Below, one piece after another: positions 23,375 through 33,725 of a DNA stretch of 64,000 nt. A program made the position numbers and the translations under genes. The DNA lies in NCBI GenBank assembly GCA_034440635.1, contig JAOTON010001946.1, forward strand, positions 1,084,001 to 1,148,000, read 5' to 3'. Within the stretch, counting starts at the first letter, position 1, and each line of letters starts with the position of its first letter. The notes beneath the pieces were generated by a model. The model saw only the letters and a list, made by a program, of their open reading frames with translations, made no database searches and was not told the DNA's origin. This stretch comes from Lepas anatifera (taxonomy: Eukaryota; Arthropoda; Thecostraca; Lepadidae).

Positions 23375-25504
23375 TCCACCGAAACTATGAACGTAACCTA
23401 ACTGTTAATCTCAAATTGAACCCCATGGCTTTTTGGGCGTTGCACTGCCTAGAGACTCAAGGCAAAGTCAATGATTGATGACCTCCAGACACCAGATGGC
23501 CCAATAATGGCTGATGATTTGGAGAAGGCGACTCTTCGGAATACCTTCTCTACTACTGTTTTTTTTTCTGTTGAGGATGTTTATTACATTCTTCCTTTTG
23601 ATGATCTCCGTAATGGGCCGTCCCTGGACGGCATCCCCATCTCCACCCAACTAGCCCATTCAGAGCTCTGTCACCTGAAACTTCCTAGCTTGCCAGGCCC
23701 AGGTCTTGTACATACATGTTCGATTACTACATGATGGAGCTGATTCCTTGTATTTTCCTCTCTGTCATTTGTTCCGGAAATTTTGTGACGATCGAACCAT
23801 TCTCAGATAATGGGAGCAGGGGACCATAGTTCCCATCCACAAAATATAGCATGCAAGGTCCTACAAATTACCGGCCCATCAGCCTTTCTTCAATAATAAA
23901 TTATCTAAGGTGCTGGAGTTCATGGTTAAGGATAGTATATTGCAACACCTTGATTGGTTCTAGCTGTTATCCAAGGCTCAGCATAGTTTCCACCCTAAAA
24001 AAATTTTGTGACACACAGTTAGTTGATTGAGGCTCTAGAGGGTTAAACTCGACATCTTGAGATGAATCATCCAGTCGTTTCAGTGTATCTGGATTTTCAA
24101 GAAGTATTTGACGAGTTCCCTCGCCTGCCGCGTCCCACAAAACGGTCAGCTATGGAATTTGAGGTAAACTATTGTGCTGGGTGAAACCTTTTTTATCTGG
24201 CAGATATCAACGATACTTATTGAGGGCACAATTTCTCCCGGGTCACTGTTTCTAGAGGGGTGCCCCAGGGTTCTGTCCTGGGATCATTATTTTTCCTGAT
24301 GTTCATCAACGATTTACCTAACTTAGTACATTCGAATGTGGAAATATTTACTGACGGCACAAAGGGCAATGATATCAATGTCAACATTCTCCATGCCTAA
24401 GCCGACAGAGTGCTGAGGTGGTCCACAGAGCGACAGTTACCATTGAACGTAAAAAATGTGTTGTTCTTCACATTTATACTCGTAACAATTTGTATAGCAA
24501 TGTCATGTGTGGATCCCCACTAAAAACATCACTACTAGAAATGGACCTAGGTGTGCTAGTCGATAGCGACCTCAAGTTTAAAACCGGCGGTGACTGCTGT
24601 CTCTAAAGCAACCAGAGCTCTGGCATTTATTCGTGGATCGTCCTCGCGAATTGACGAGTTCACCCTGCCTATACTTTACATACGCCTTTTCGTCTTCTAC
24701 TCGCATGTGGGAACTTTTCTTGGGGACCCTTCAACCAAGTAGATGAGAGATCGGTGGAAAAGGTGCTACGTCGCGCAACTCGCATGGTTCGCTCACTCCG
24801 AGGTCTACTCTTGAAGGATAGGCTGCGGGAGCTGAAACTACCATCACTGAATTACAGGTGACGCCGTGTTATATGACCTGTGTTGTCGGTGTGTCCTAAA
24901 AATATGATGATGACGCTGTGGTGACATGAACCGTATTTGTCAGCTTCTACAGGGAGCCATTGATCATGACCCTGAATTTGTTGTCTCGACTTGTCCTCTC
25001 GCATCTGTGGTCATCCATAGAAGATGCCGAATCCAAGCGCGTTAACACGGACAAGGCTTTTGGTGTTCACATCGTGAATAACGGGAACTCAAAACTAAAA
25101 ACAACTTTAGGGCTTTACGAAACACCGACTGCCGAGGTCATATGGTGTCATGGACTCTAATAATTGTTGGGGTTTAACGACGCACCAACTGCCAGGGTCA
25201 TACGGCGTCGCCAACTCTCACCCTGTTGGAAGGGATTTTTGGGGATCAGATCGACTTATTGGTGTTATTGACTCTCATCCTGTTGGGAGGGTATTATGAG
25301 GATCGGAGAAACTTATGTAGAATACCCACCCGGGATTTGAACCTGGGCCAGCGACGTTCAAGCCGCATCTTTTTCCCCACACCACCGCATAACCAAATAT
25401 AACGGAATCTATCTGTCGTCATTTGTGGTGGAAGCCTTTACGCTCAATCAGTTTAACGCGAGGCTGGACGACTTCAGGACCCACTTAATGTATGATCTGC
25501 CGGA
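23375..25504 (+). mobile_element. LINE (Jockey/CR1-type) reverse transcriptase pseudogene
   Basis: The order of RT landmarks is readable across frames: LKLNPMAFW and LQTPDGPIMADDLEKA (23390-23540), YRPISLSS (about 23865), VSVYLDF (about 24080), RGVPQGSVLGSLFF (24255-24300), INDLP, then NVEIFTDGTK where FADDTK is expected. This is followed by the LGVLVDSDLKF region (24545-24580) and the thumb-like end NQFNARLDDF (25452-25480). Many stops and frameshifts, and loss of the catalytic Asp pair, make it dead. A SINE dimer splits the C-terminal part at about 25087-25400. Confidence 0.8.
25087..25400 (-). mobile_element. SINE dimer inserted in the LINE pseudogene
   Basis: A diverged SINE tail (25100-25155) abuts a full minus-strand SINE starting AATTGTTGGGGTTTAACG at 25159. 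The B box, read inverted as GGATTTGAACC, is at 25333-25343. The LINE reading resumes after 25400. Confidence 0.75.
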
Positions 25505-25621
25505 CTAACCTTGGGAGTTCCCTGATTTGAGCAATACTGCTCTCTGACCCCACTCAGGTGCGAGCCCTGAGAAAGGCCAAATACAGACGTACTCTAAATG
25601 AGCTCGTGAGAGGGGGCGCGG

Positions 25622-25795
25622 TAATGGGGTGGCCAGCGTGGCTGGCTGCCACTCAGCCGACCCGGGTTTAAGGCACAGGCGGCTGCCCTGAACAAGGAGC
25701 AAGCTGGCTCCCGAGAAGCCCTACCAACAGGGAGAGAGTTGGCGACGCCATATGACCCTGGCAGTTGGTGCGTGGATAAGCCCCAAAAATTATAG
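25622..25795 (+). mobile_element. tRNA-derived SINE, plus strand
   Basis: A GGTGGCCAGCGTGGCTGGC head, a CGACCCGGGTTTAAGGC B-box region, then the shared body (ACCAACAGGGAGAGAGTTGG ... CTGGCAGTTGGTGCGT) and a GCCCCAA tail. Confidence 0.7.
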
Positions 25796-25988
25796 AGCTC
25801 GTGGGAGTACGGAGCCAAAAAACTGCATCAATGGCCTCCATATTTTGAAATCTCCAGGTTAAGTGAGGAAAAACGTGTCTAAAATTTTTTTTAGCATCAT
25901 TCAATGATAATCTTTAGGAAGGAACCTGCAACGTACTGTTGTAGTCGTCTGGAATCTTCATTGACCTCTGAAAACCTCAATATGGCAA

Positions 25989-26051
25989 TGGGGAAATATA
26001 TACCCCCTCCGGGGCGCGTCACGCCAGGGACCCCAGTGGGGCGCATGTTAA
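25989..26051 (+). mobile_element. Solo right end of an F1-type TTAA element
   Basis: The segment GGGGCGCGTC ... CCCCAGTGGGGCGCATG followed by TTAA (26048-26051) is the doubled F1 right terminus. The expected body upstream (25800-25990) is only faintly similar, so this is an eroded or truncated copy. Confidence 0.5.
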
Positions 26052-26107
26052 CTCAATCATGTGGTTAAAACTCCTTTGTTGGTTCTTTTTTCCTTTTCTT
26101 TTTTTTG

Positions 26108-26290
26108 CTTGGGTTTAACGATGCACCAACTACGAGGTTATATGGCGTCGAAGGGGAGTGAGTGGTAGGCTGGGGCTAGGGCCAGGCGACTAAACCTACC
26201 CATGGGCTCGATCCTGCAACCCTTGGCACATTGCAAAGGCCACGTGACCGATCCGGACGGGCGCACTCGCCGACTGCGCCATCCTGATCC
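26108..26290 (-). mobile_element. tRNA-derived SINE, different head
   Basis: The tail GGGTTTAACGATGCACCAAC is shared with the other SINEs. Inverted, the head has GATGGCGCAGTCGGC (A box) and GGTTGCAGGATCGAGCCC (B box). This shows one tail joined to more than one tRNA-like head. Confidence 0.6.
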
Positions 26291-27121
26291 CTCAGTTTTG
26301 CTTGACTGTAGCGTTATTTATGGATGGAATGTCAATTGCAATCATCACAGCAATACTAAATAGTATAGTTTGTTTACCTAGAAAGTGCAAAGTTGTACAA
26401 AACTATGCTGGCCGCAATGAAGTTTTGCTATTAAATTAACCGATACAGGTTTAGAGTCGGTCTCATTTTGCATCGATTGCTGTCCATTTGTATTTTTCCG
26501 ACCATAGAAGTTTTTCATAGAAGTTTGGTGGGAGGTGACAACCTTGCAGCACGTCCATCACGTCCAGCGATAGCGTAAGCACGTTTGGATGACAACCACT
26601 CGAGGGTGCCGTGGAAACAAGTTTCATGCAGAAGCATAAATTTTATTTTGATTTGACATGCTACTTATGCAGGGTCCCTTGAAGTCAGCATAAGGTATGC
26701 CACTAGCTTGACACAACCTTTATTGAGCTCTGGAAGATTGCTGAGCTGATGCAGAAGGCGAAAGTTTAGGCATCTCTTAGATTTTACTATCGGGATCCTT
26801 CATATACATGAAATGTTGACTCATTGATGTGAATACATGAGATCAGTACAATTCGGCTCCAAGCTGTTTGGCTATCTATTTTGTCGTTTAACACCGTTAA
26901 AAATTCACTATAGCTGCCTGTCCATGGTACGCAGTTCCAATCGCACATAAATGATAAGGATTAGCAGTCATACAGACCTTGGATCCAAACATACAAACAT
27001 GAATTTCGCCCGAAAGTGAGTCAATGCTCCACGAAAATCGATCCGAAAGCCAAATCCCGCGGTTCTATTTTGTCTTGATCCTGAGAGTATGTACGTAGTA
27101 TAATGAGGCCTGAGGAGTAAG

Positions 27122-28490
27122 GGGATGAGCTGGCTTAGTGGATAGCACCCTTGTCTTCTAAGCCACCGTTCCCGGGTTCAAGTCCCGGTGGAGCCTCTGA
27201 ATAAGTCAATCTAATCCCCAAAATCCCTTCCAACAGGGTGAGAGTTGGCGACGCCGTATGACCCTGGCTGTTGGTGCGTCGTTAACCCGCGCGGGGCTGG
27301 GGTCTCCAGCCGAACGCGCGGGGCTGGGGGGTTTAAATTTTACCCCCTGTTATCTCCCGAACTAATGGTCCGATGTGGAAAATTCAAACGCCAATCGAAA
27401 GATCTCATCACGAACAACTAAAAACATGTACTTAATTTAAAGTTTGAGGTCAAGGTCAAGGTCAAACTGAGGTCAGCTGTCAAAAGCGTAGTTTTTGAGG
27501 TTGCAATGCTACGGAGGTCAGGCAATGGAAGCTATGAGCTTCATACTTCATGGAAAGCCTTCACTTGAATGCAGCAAGGTGCTTTGAGACCGTTAGGCTG
27601 GTGGCATGACCGGGTCAGGTCAAGATGAGGTCACTAAAGGTCACCATATTTTTGTATCCAAATGTGGTCATGCGATACATGTTCTTGAGCCATTTTGCAT
27701 GCAGAATTCAGCTATGATGTTCAGAGAATCATATCTGAAATACTCTGGTCTCAACTTGCACAGCCGGGGTCAAGGTAGGTCATCAGAGGTCAACTTTTTA
27801 AGTTCATACTTTTTGCCAAATGACACATGATTTTGGACCTGTTTTGTCTCAGGAACACTATAAAAGTAGTGTAAAGCGTGTACGAGGTCATCCTGGGTCA
27901 TCCTGGGTCACTATGATTCACTAAATAAGGACAGTATTGATCAGCCCTAAAAATCAGAGCGTGAGTCGCTGAGCTTTTGCAGCTCTCCAGGCTAGTTATA
28001 AAGCTAGAGACTAAAAATTTGTCATGCATATGCACTGTATGGTGTTTTACCAAATAAATTCCGGTTTTTGAAAAATCTTGAAAATTTAAAAAAATTGTGT
28101 AACTTTCCCAAATTTTTTTTATATTTTTTCCAAAACCAAAATTTTGAAAATCCGAGATAGCCATTTTGAAGACCACAATAATGCCTATCGTTTGATGCAA
28201 GAAAATTGGAAATCGGTTCAGAACTGTAGCTTCAGCAGCTCTTTAAACATTGCGCGATTTTGGTACAAAAATCGCCTGTAGTGACGTCACATTTTTGCTT
28301 ATTTCTCAAAAAGTTTTCAACTGATTTCATTTTTATTTAGCAGAAATGTGTAAAATTTATGTAAAAAAGGGTACTGAAAATTTGGCGGCGCTGCGCGCCG
28401 CTGTTTTTGAGATATCGCAAAAATTCGCGAGGGGGGGTAAAATTTACCCCCCAGCCCCGCGCGGGTTAAACCCCAACAATTATTATTATT
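27122..28490 (+). mobile_element. tRNA-derived SINE, split by E5
   Basis: The SINE occupies 27122-27285 and 28470-28490. The tRNA-like head has an A box TGGCTTAGTGG (27131-27141), an anticodon-loop-like CTTCTAA and a B box GGTTCAAGTCC (27175-27185). The body is AACAGGGTGAGAGTTGGCG ... GTTGGTGCGTCGTTAA and it ends in an ATT-repeat tail. An Arg(UCU) origin is plausible from the loop. Confidence 0.85.
27286..28465 (+). mobile_element. E5, TTAA element (F5 type), inserted in a SINE
   Basis: This 1180-bp element has 17-bp perfect terminal inverted repeats, CCCGCGCGGGGCTGGGG. It is flanked by TTAA 27282-27285 and 28466-28469. The flanking SINE sequence is continuous if the element and one TTAA are removed. 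A second internal copy of CGCGGGGCTGGGG follows the left end. A hairpin lies at 28384-28402. I count 11 AGGTCA hexamers, all in the same orientation. TTAA plus a CCC terminus resembles piggyBac-type elements; no transposase is present. Confidence 0.9.
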
Positions 28491-31426
28491 CCTGAGGAGT
28501 AAACCAAGATCACGCCAGTTTAGTAAAATGGCTTTATGGGGCTCAGAAGGACCTCTGCACAAGTTACATGTAAAGCTGAGATTTTTCTTGAACCTCGGCG
28601 TTAAGCCTCTTTCTAGGCGGATCTCGTTCGATTGCCATTCAAACACACGTAACCGCTAGGACTGACCTAAGCCGGAATGGAAGTGTGCGCTTCTCCCCAC
28701 TAATCTCTTGCGAAAATAGTGGATGAAAAATATATATGTGTGATAATCGATGCAAAATTAGCTAGGCTTCTAAGAGCTCCTTCTTCAATAAAAAACTGGA
28801 ATCGATTTGATTAGAGCAATGTATTCTCCAATTATTTCCACATGCCAACGACACGAATTGCCGTGGTCAAATTAAAAGACAGATCAACTATTGTGGGTAC
28901 CCTCAAAAAGTGGAGGCTGCTATTTCTGTTCACAAGCACTTATCTCAACATCGCATTTTTTCCATTTGCAATGCTGCCGTGAATACCAACTGATTTTCTG
29001 GGAAGCTGCGTTATTTATAGCGGAAGTGTGTTAACGCTCCTCACCAGTACGATGTAATCCGATCACACAGGGAGCTGGAAGTCAGGGGCTGATTCACTTC
29101 ATTTGGCCGAATTTGTGAGGCCTTTCCTCTGCATGCGTTAACCCCGATGCGGAACATGCATAATACCACTCGAAAAAATGGTATGTATGTACCATTAAAC
29201 CAGTTACCAGCGATTAGCCGAGTCATTGTACCGCAAAAAAATCACTGGGGTGGCTTTACTCTGCCACAGTAAGGCACAAAAATACGCCTCAGGCAAAAAA
29301 TAAAATACCGAAAATTCCACTCAGTGTAATTATAATAATTTTCCACCGTGCACACAGTGTCTTTTGCTGAAATTGTTGCTCAGTGTCATATATTTAGGGG
29401 CATGAGGGTGGTTTACTACCATCAAGAGATAATTTTTGGATATTTCATTTAACGTTTCTTTTAAGCCATTTCGAGGTTTCAGAAGAGCTTCTCTGTGCGG
29501 TAAGGTTTTTCAGCCATCAGCTATTCCCCAGATGGAATAAATGAATCAAAAATAGCTATGCACCAACCTCCCGTGTTCCTTCACTTAAAACAATCTACAG
29601 CTATGTTTCACTTTCGGGCCAAGGATTTCATTTCCATTGCTGATTTTTCGATGATTTGAAGCATTCCGATTTATACAATGTTGCACGGCCATTGACCATT
29701 TACATGTAACGCAGCATGCAGCCAACGTGTAGCTGGATCGACTCCTTCGTGGGCTGGGGCGCACGGAGGTTTGCTTGAATAGAAACATTGTTGATTAGCC
29801 CATGTTATTTATATTTTTTGCCTTTATCTAGAAGAATGCTTCAACGGAGGCTACAATAATATTCAAGATAATGTTCCTAACTGCTGTTCTGGATTCATGA
29901 GTGATCAGTGATTGAGGAATATGTTTTGGAATATAAGGTTGTTTAATTAAGTTGTGTAATCCACCGAGGGACGAGGTCATACTTTGCGCTGAGCTGCAAA
30001 TTATCAACCGAAGGTTCTCGTGCCTCTCCGTTCATTAGTCTGCATCAGGGTATCTATCATGGTATATTGATAAAGTGACTGCTTGCAAAACCGTGTCACT
30101 CTAGGTTGCATGCTCAATGAATGCGTACGAGCGCGTCACTCCACATGATCTTTACATCGCAAGATGGGAAGACCACGCAACCCGCTGCCCACAAGCCTCA
30201 GTCGCACGCCGTGCTCTACTAGTTCTTGTGCTGATTCGCCTGACAACTCGGGAAAGTGATGCATGTCCGTCGGGCGACCTCCGCCGCCCCGCGTGAGGCC
30301 AGTGCACTTTCGCCAAACGGCTGCATCGCCGTGCGGCCGTAGGATGCGACACTGCTCTGTCGCATCGCTGATATTGCGTTGGGTTGCAGCAAGAGATGAA
30401 CGAGTCACGGTTTCTAGGGTTTCTATCGGATCGCCACTGTAGGACAGCAATCCCAAGTTGGGAGATGTCCGGGATTGCTTGTTGTTATGCTCCATGATTT
30501 CGTAAAGATTGTACTATTTCGAACATTTATCAGTAATCTAGAGTTTTCGAAAAAACGTGTGATACGGTTAACATAAAGGGAAGATATTGCATTTGTCTTC
30601 ATGCTTCCAGGTGATGTAAAGTAATTGCGAAACATCTCCAAAGTATTGGCTAAAAGCAATAAGTCAAAGTTAAAACTAATTTTACCCGATCCTACACAAT
30701 ACTTGACTGCTTTGCCTAACTTCGACCACAGCATGATTTTTTATTGTGAGCCATTGTAGCATTTTCGAAAGTTGATTGATGATGAGTGAATAACGCATTC
30801 AAAAATTGTGTCCCAGTTTCATCGAAAAGTTTGTAGGGTTACAGGGTGCACATATGCCATGGCATGATTGGGCCATCAGTCGAGATCTAGGCTAATGAGG
30901 TGTCCGGGGTAAAGGGCAAGGGATTCCACCTTCAATCATGTTCGATAATCTGGTAAGACTCAGGATATTTTGGAAGATCTCCTCAAGCCTCTGCATCTCA
31001 CGAGCCTGTCCGGATAGAGTCACGTGTCCATCAATCTGCCCTCGCCGATGTTGCATGAACGCCTCATTGCGATACAGCTCTCTTCTTGCAAAACGTGCCG
31101 TAAATACAGTGCTGGATCTGATAGGTGACAGGACCAATCGGTAGCCACCCTCAACTAGACTTATTGCGTGAGGATGCATCCCATCCTGCTGCCCAATAGG
31201 AGTTGTGACATTAGCATACAGCTAGCAACACATTAAGGCTTATCTAAACAGAAGGAACTGCCATATCATCTTCCGTGTTTCCTCAGATAACGGGCGAAAG
31301 CAGGCGTACTGCACATGACTTAGATGCCGGCAGAGATGTATTTCGACAAGGGTCCAGAAGAATAGTTCTGCTTTCCATCTACATACAGGTCGTGAGCTAA
31401 AAGTATGAAATATGTTCCAACACATA
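28491..31426. other. No confident gene
   Basis: Apart from the unidentified frame at 30892-31221, a GC-rich patch at 30130-30370 is open on the minus strand (119 codons) with no domain. 30423-30734 (-) is another unassigned frame. Confidence 0.35.
30892..31221 (-). CDS. Unidentified reading frame, possibly an exon or gene relic
   Basis: This is a 109-codon minus-strand open frame bounded by an in-frame TAG at 31222-31224, with the first ATG at 31179. Its composition looks protein-like (ARFARRELYRNEAFMQHRR, then a charged helix QAREMQRLEEIFQNIL), unlike the low-complexity frames around it. The upstream GTTGCTAG could act as a splice acceptor. Immediately upstream (31240-31400, -) there is protein-like sequence in two frames with stops, suggesting a decaying gene cut by element E6. 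I do not recognise the family. Confidence 0.3.
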   Translation of the reverse strand: MYANVTTPIGQQDGMHPHAISLVEGGYRLVLSPIRSSTVFTARFARRELYRNEAFMQHRRGQIDGHVTLSGQAREMQRLEEIFQNILSLTRLSNMIEGGIPCPLPRTPH

Positions 31427-31430
31427 TTAA

Positions 31431-33244
31431 CCCTCACCCTGGTGGGGAAGTCATTTTTACCCCCTTCTTTTCGGTTTTTCCCAGATGGTTGGAAAAGGGC
31501 TGCGCACAACGCTACTGTATTTTACATCTTCTGGTTCCTAATCGTTTTTGCATTATTTTCTGAACATTTCAAGCCAATTTCATATCAGGTCAAGTCACAA
31601 GACTAGGTCAAGTGATCTCACCTCCAAAAATATTCAAACTGGCGGGAATGAGATTATGTTAAGTGCATTGTTCTGATATTCATGGCACATAATAAAGCCA
31701 CCAAGGTTCAGAGGTCGAAAAATCTGCCAACTTACTAACAATTTTAGGGCTACAAATACATCAAATTATTGACAAAATAGGTAATTGTATGCTTGCCTCA
31801 GCGTAGGAAGTTGACAATCAGTCTGCCAATGCATCTTTTAACACGCGCATTGACGGGGGTCTGAGCCACCTTCGCTTTGACGGGGGCGGGTACCCGCCCC
31901 CCCGCTAAGATCTCGAGAAGCACGCTAGGTAGCTAAAAACAGTAAATGGCGTTGGGTAGCCCATTTACTTCTCCATCGGACATATTTGACCATTTTTTTC
32001 AGGTCACATTTAAGGTCATTAGAGGTAAAAACATGCAGTCGTAGGGATGACATGTAAATGATAGTTTTCGGTACATCTGAACAAGTAAAGATACAGCAAA
32101 ACAACTAGAACCACTATGAATCCTCGCAGCAAGCCAAATCGAATGATATATGATATGACCTTGCTAGGTCAAATTAAGGATTTGACCTGACCTGAGGTCA
32201 GATCAAGATAAAATTAGGTATAATTCATATTATTAGAACTGTAAAGACAAGGCAAATCTAATACAATTAAAATAAACGTTCTATTACCATTTGTTACTAA
32301 GTTATTTAGTTAAAACCATTTTTCCCATGTATTTCCAACGGAGAGGTCATCGCTCGTACCTGACCTTAGGTCATCGATATAAAAAATGTGAACATATTTT
32401 AGAGAACTCTGTGGGGCCATTATGTTATATGAGTCTCAATTGGATAAGTTCACCCTGCTCCGACTTATGCTATCTTAAACTTGTTTTAGGTCAGGTCACG
32501 TGACCTGTACTGGTGACCTGACCTGAGATGACCTAGTCTTAAAATTTTGACAAAATTTGTAAACATAAATAGAGAAAAGGTATGCCATGTACGGCGGCGC
32601 TACGCGCCACAGTTTTCATGCTGTCTCCAAAACCCGAGGGGGACAGGTACACGCCCCCGTCAATGCGCGTGTTAAGATTCAAAAGGAGTCAGAGATCCCA
32701 AAAAATAAGCCACTTTTCGTAGAAAGCTTCAAAGCTTTCAGTGGCGCTAATTTTGTTGGAAATTCCATTGATAACATTCAGAAACTGTTCGAAGTATCAC
32801 TGCGCGTCGAATGATGTGATTAGGTATATCATGCGTAGGTATACCAAGTCACGTTAGGTCAGTTCAGTGACCTGACTTCAGGTTAATTTCTGAAATTGAG
32901 CTAGCATGGTAAAACCGTACTTCCATTTGATTTGTATTAACGAGAGGATTGCAGTGGTGGCTCAAGAGCGACTGTACCATGTTCGGTTTGGAAGTTGCTT
33001 AAAAAGCAGTTTCCTGAGTATTTTAGCCACTTTATTTTCTTAGATAGACGAGGTTTTGTGAGTACACCTTATTTCATCAATCGTTACCTACTCTCACCTC
33101 TAGTGACATTAATATTGACCTGAAGATAAATGACGAATTTCGGAGAAGCTGTCGATATCTTTTTCGCAGCCTTTCCAGATTTCTTACTTTTTTATCTCGC
33201 AGGGGGTCTTTTACCCCCCTCACCCCCCACTAGGGCGAGTGTGA
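31431..33244 (+). mobile_element. E6, TTAA element (F3-like), split by nested E7
   Basis: The left end is TTAA 31427-31430 followed by CCCTCACCCTGGTGGGG. The left part is 31431-31837; the right part is 32676 to about 33244 and ends CCCCCCACTAGGGCGAG with its TTAA eroded. E7 lies at a TTAA in the middle. AGGTCA motifs are present, for example around 31585-31620 and 32855-32885. Confidence 0.65.
31842..32671 (+). mobile_element. E7, TTAA element (F2 type), nested in E6
   Basis: This 830-bp element lies between TTAA 31838-31841 and 32672-32675. The ends are CACGCGCATTGACGGGGG and its inverse. A subterminal GGGCGGGTACCCGCCC palindrome sits at the left. The GC hairpin with partly decayed arms is at 32591-32613. 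The interior is nearly collinear with E8. No coding capacity. Confidence 0.88.
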
Positions 33245-33273
33245 CTCATTCCCGCCTCTGAGGTGAATGTTAA

Positions 33274-33721
33274 AGGGAATGTGGCACCTTCATAACGTGA
33301 TTTTAACTGAGATAGCCAAGTTGTAAAGCAAGTCGGAAAACCCGGTACTCCCTATATCATTTGTCTTGGAGCTCAAGAATTCCGTAGAAAAAGTTAAAAC
33401 CTACCTGAAATGTACCCCTCATGTACCCTTAGCAGCAAGCCATAGTTCTCATGGCTGCTGGTGTGACAACATATGCTGACGTCACGGTGAGTATCAGCCA
33501 ATCGAAGCCTTTGAAACGTATTGCATTTGGTGGTGGTTGCCAGATCATGACACCTTCAACAGGCAGATATTTCGCTCTTTCCCCAGAGGAGAATTTTAAA
33601 AATCAAAATATTGAGCTTATTTCGCATTTTCCAGAGAAATCGTGGACGATTCCATGATTTTCGGCCAAAAGTATCCCTAATTACACTAAATTCCAGGATT
33701 CGACCAAGTTGCCACATTCCT
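33274..33721 (+). mobile_element. M3, 448-bp TTAA MITE
   Basis: It lies between TTAA 33270-33273 and 33722-33725, with left end AGGGAATGTGGCACCTT. The interior carries GCTGACGTCACGGTGAG followed by CAGCCAATCG (33477-33504). Non-coding. Confidence 0.9.
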
Positions 33722-33725
33722 TTAA

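Noticed and set aside
27125..27198. Functional tRNA-Arg gene
   Set aside because: A and B boxes are present, but the same body and tail follow in other copies, so it is a SINE head; the acceptor stem does not pair convincingly.
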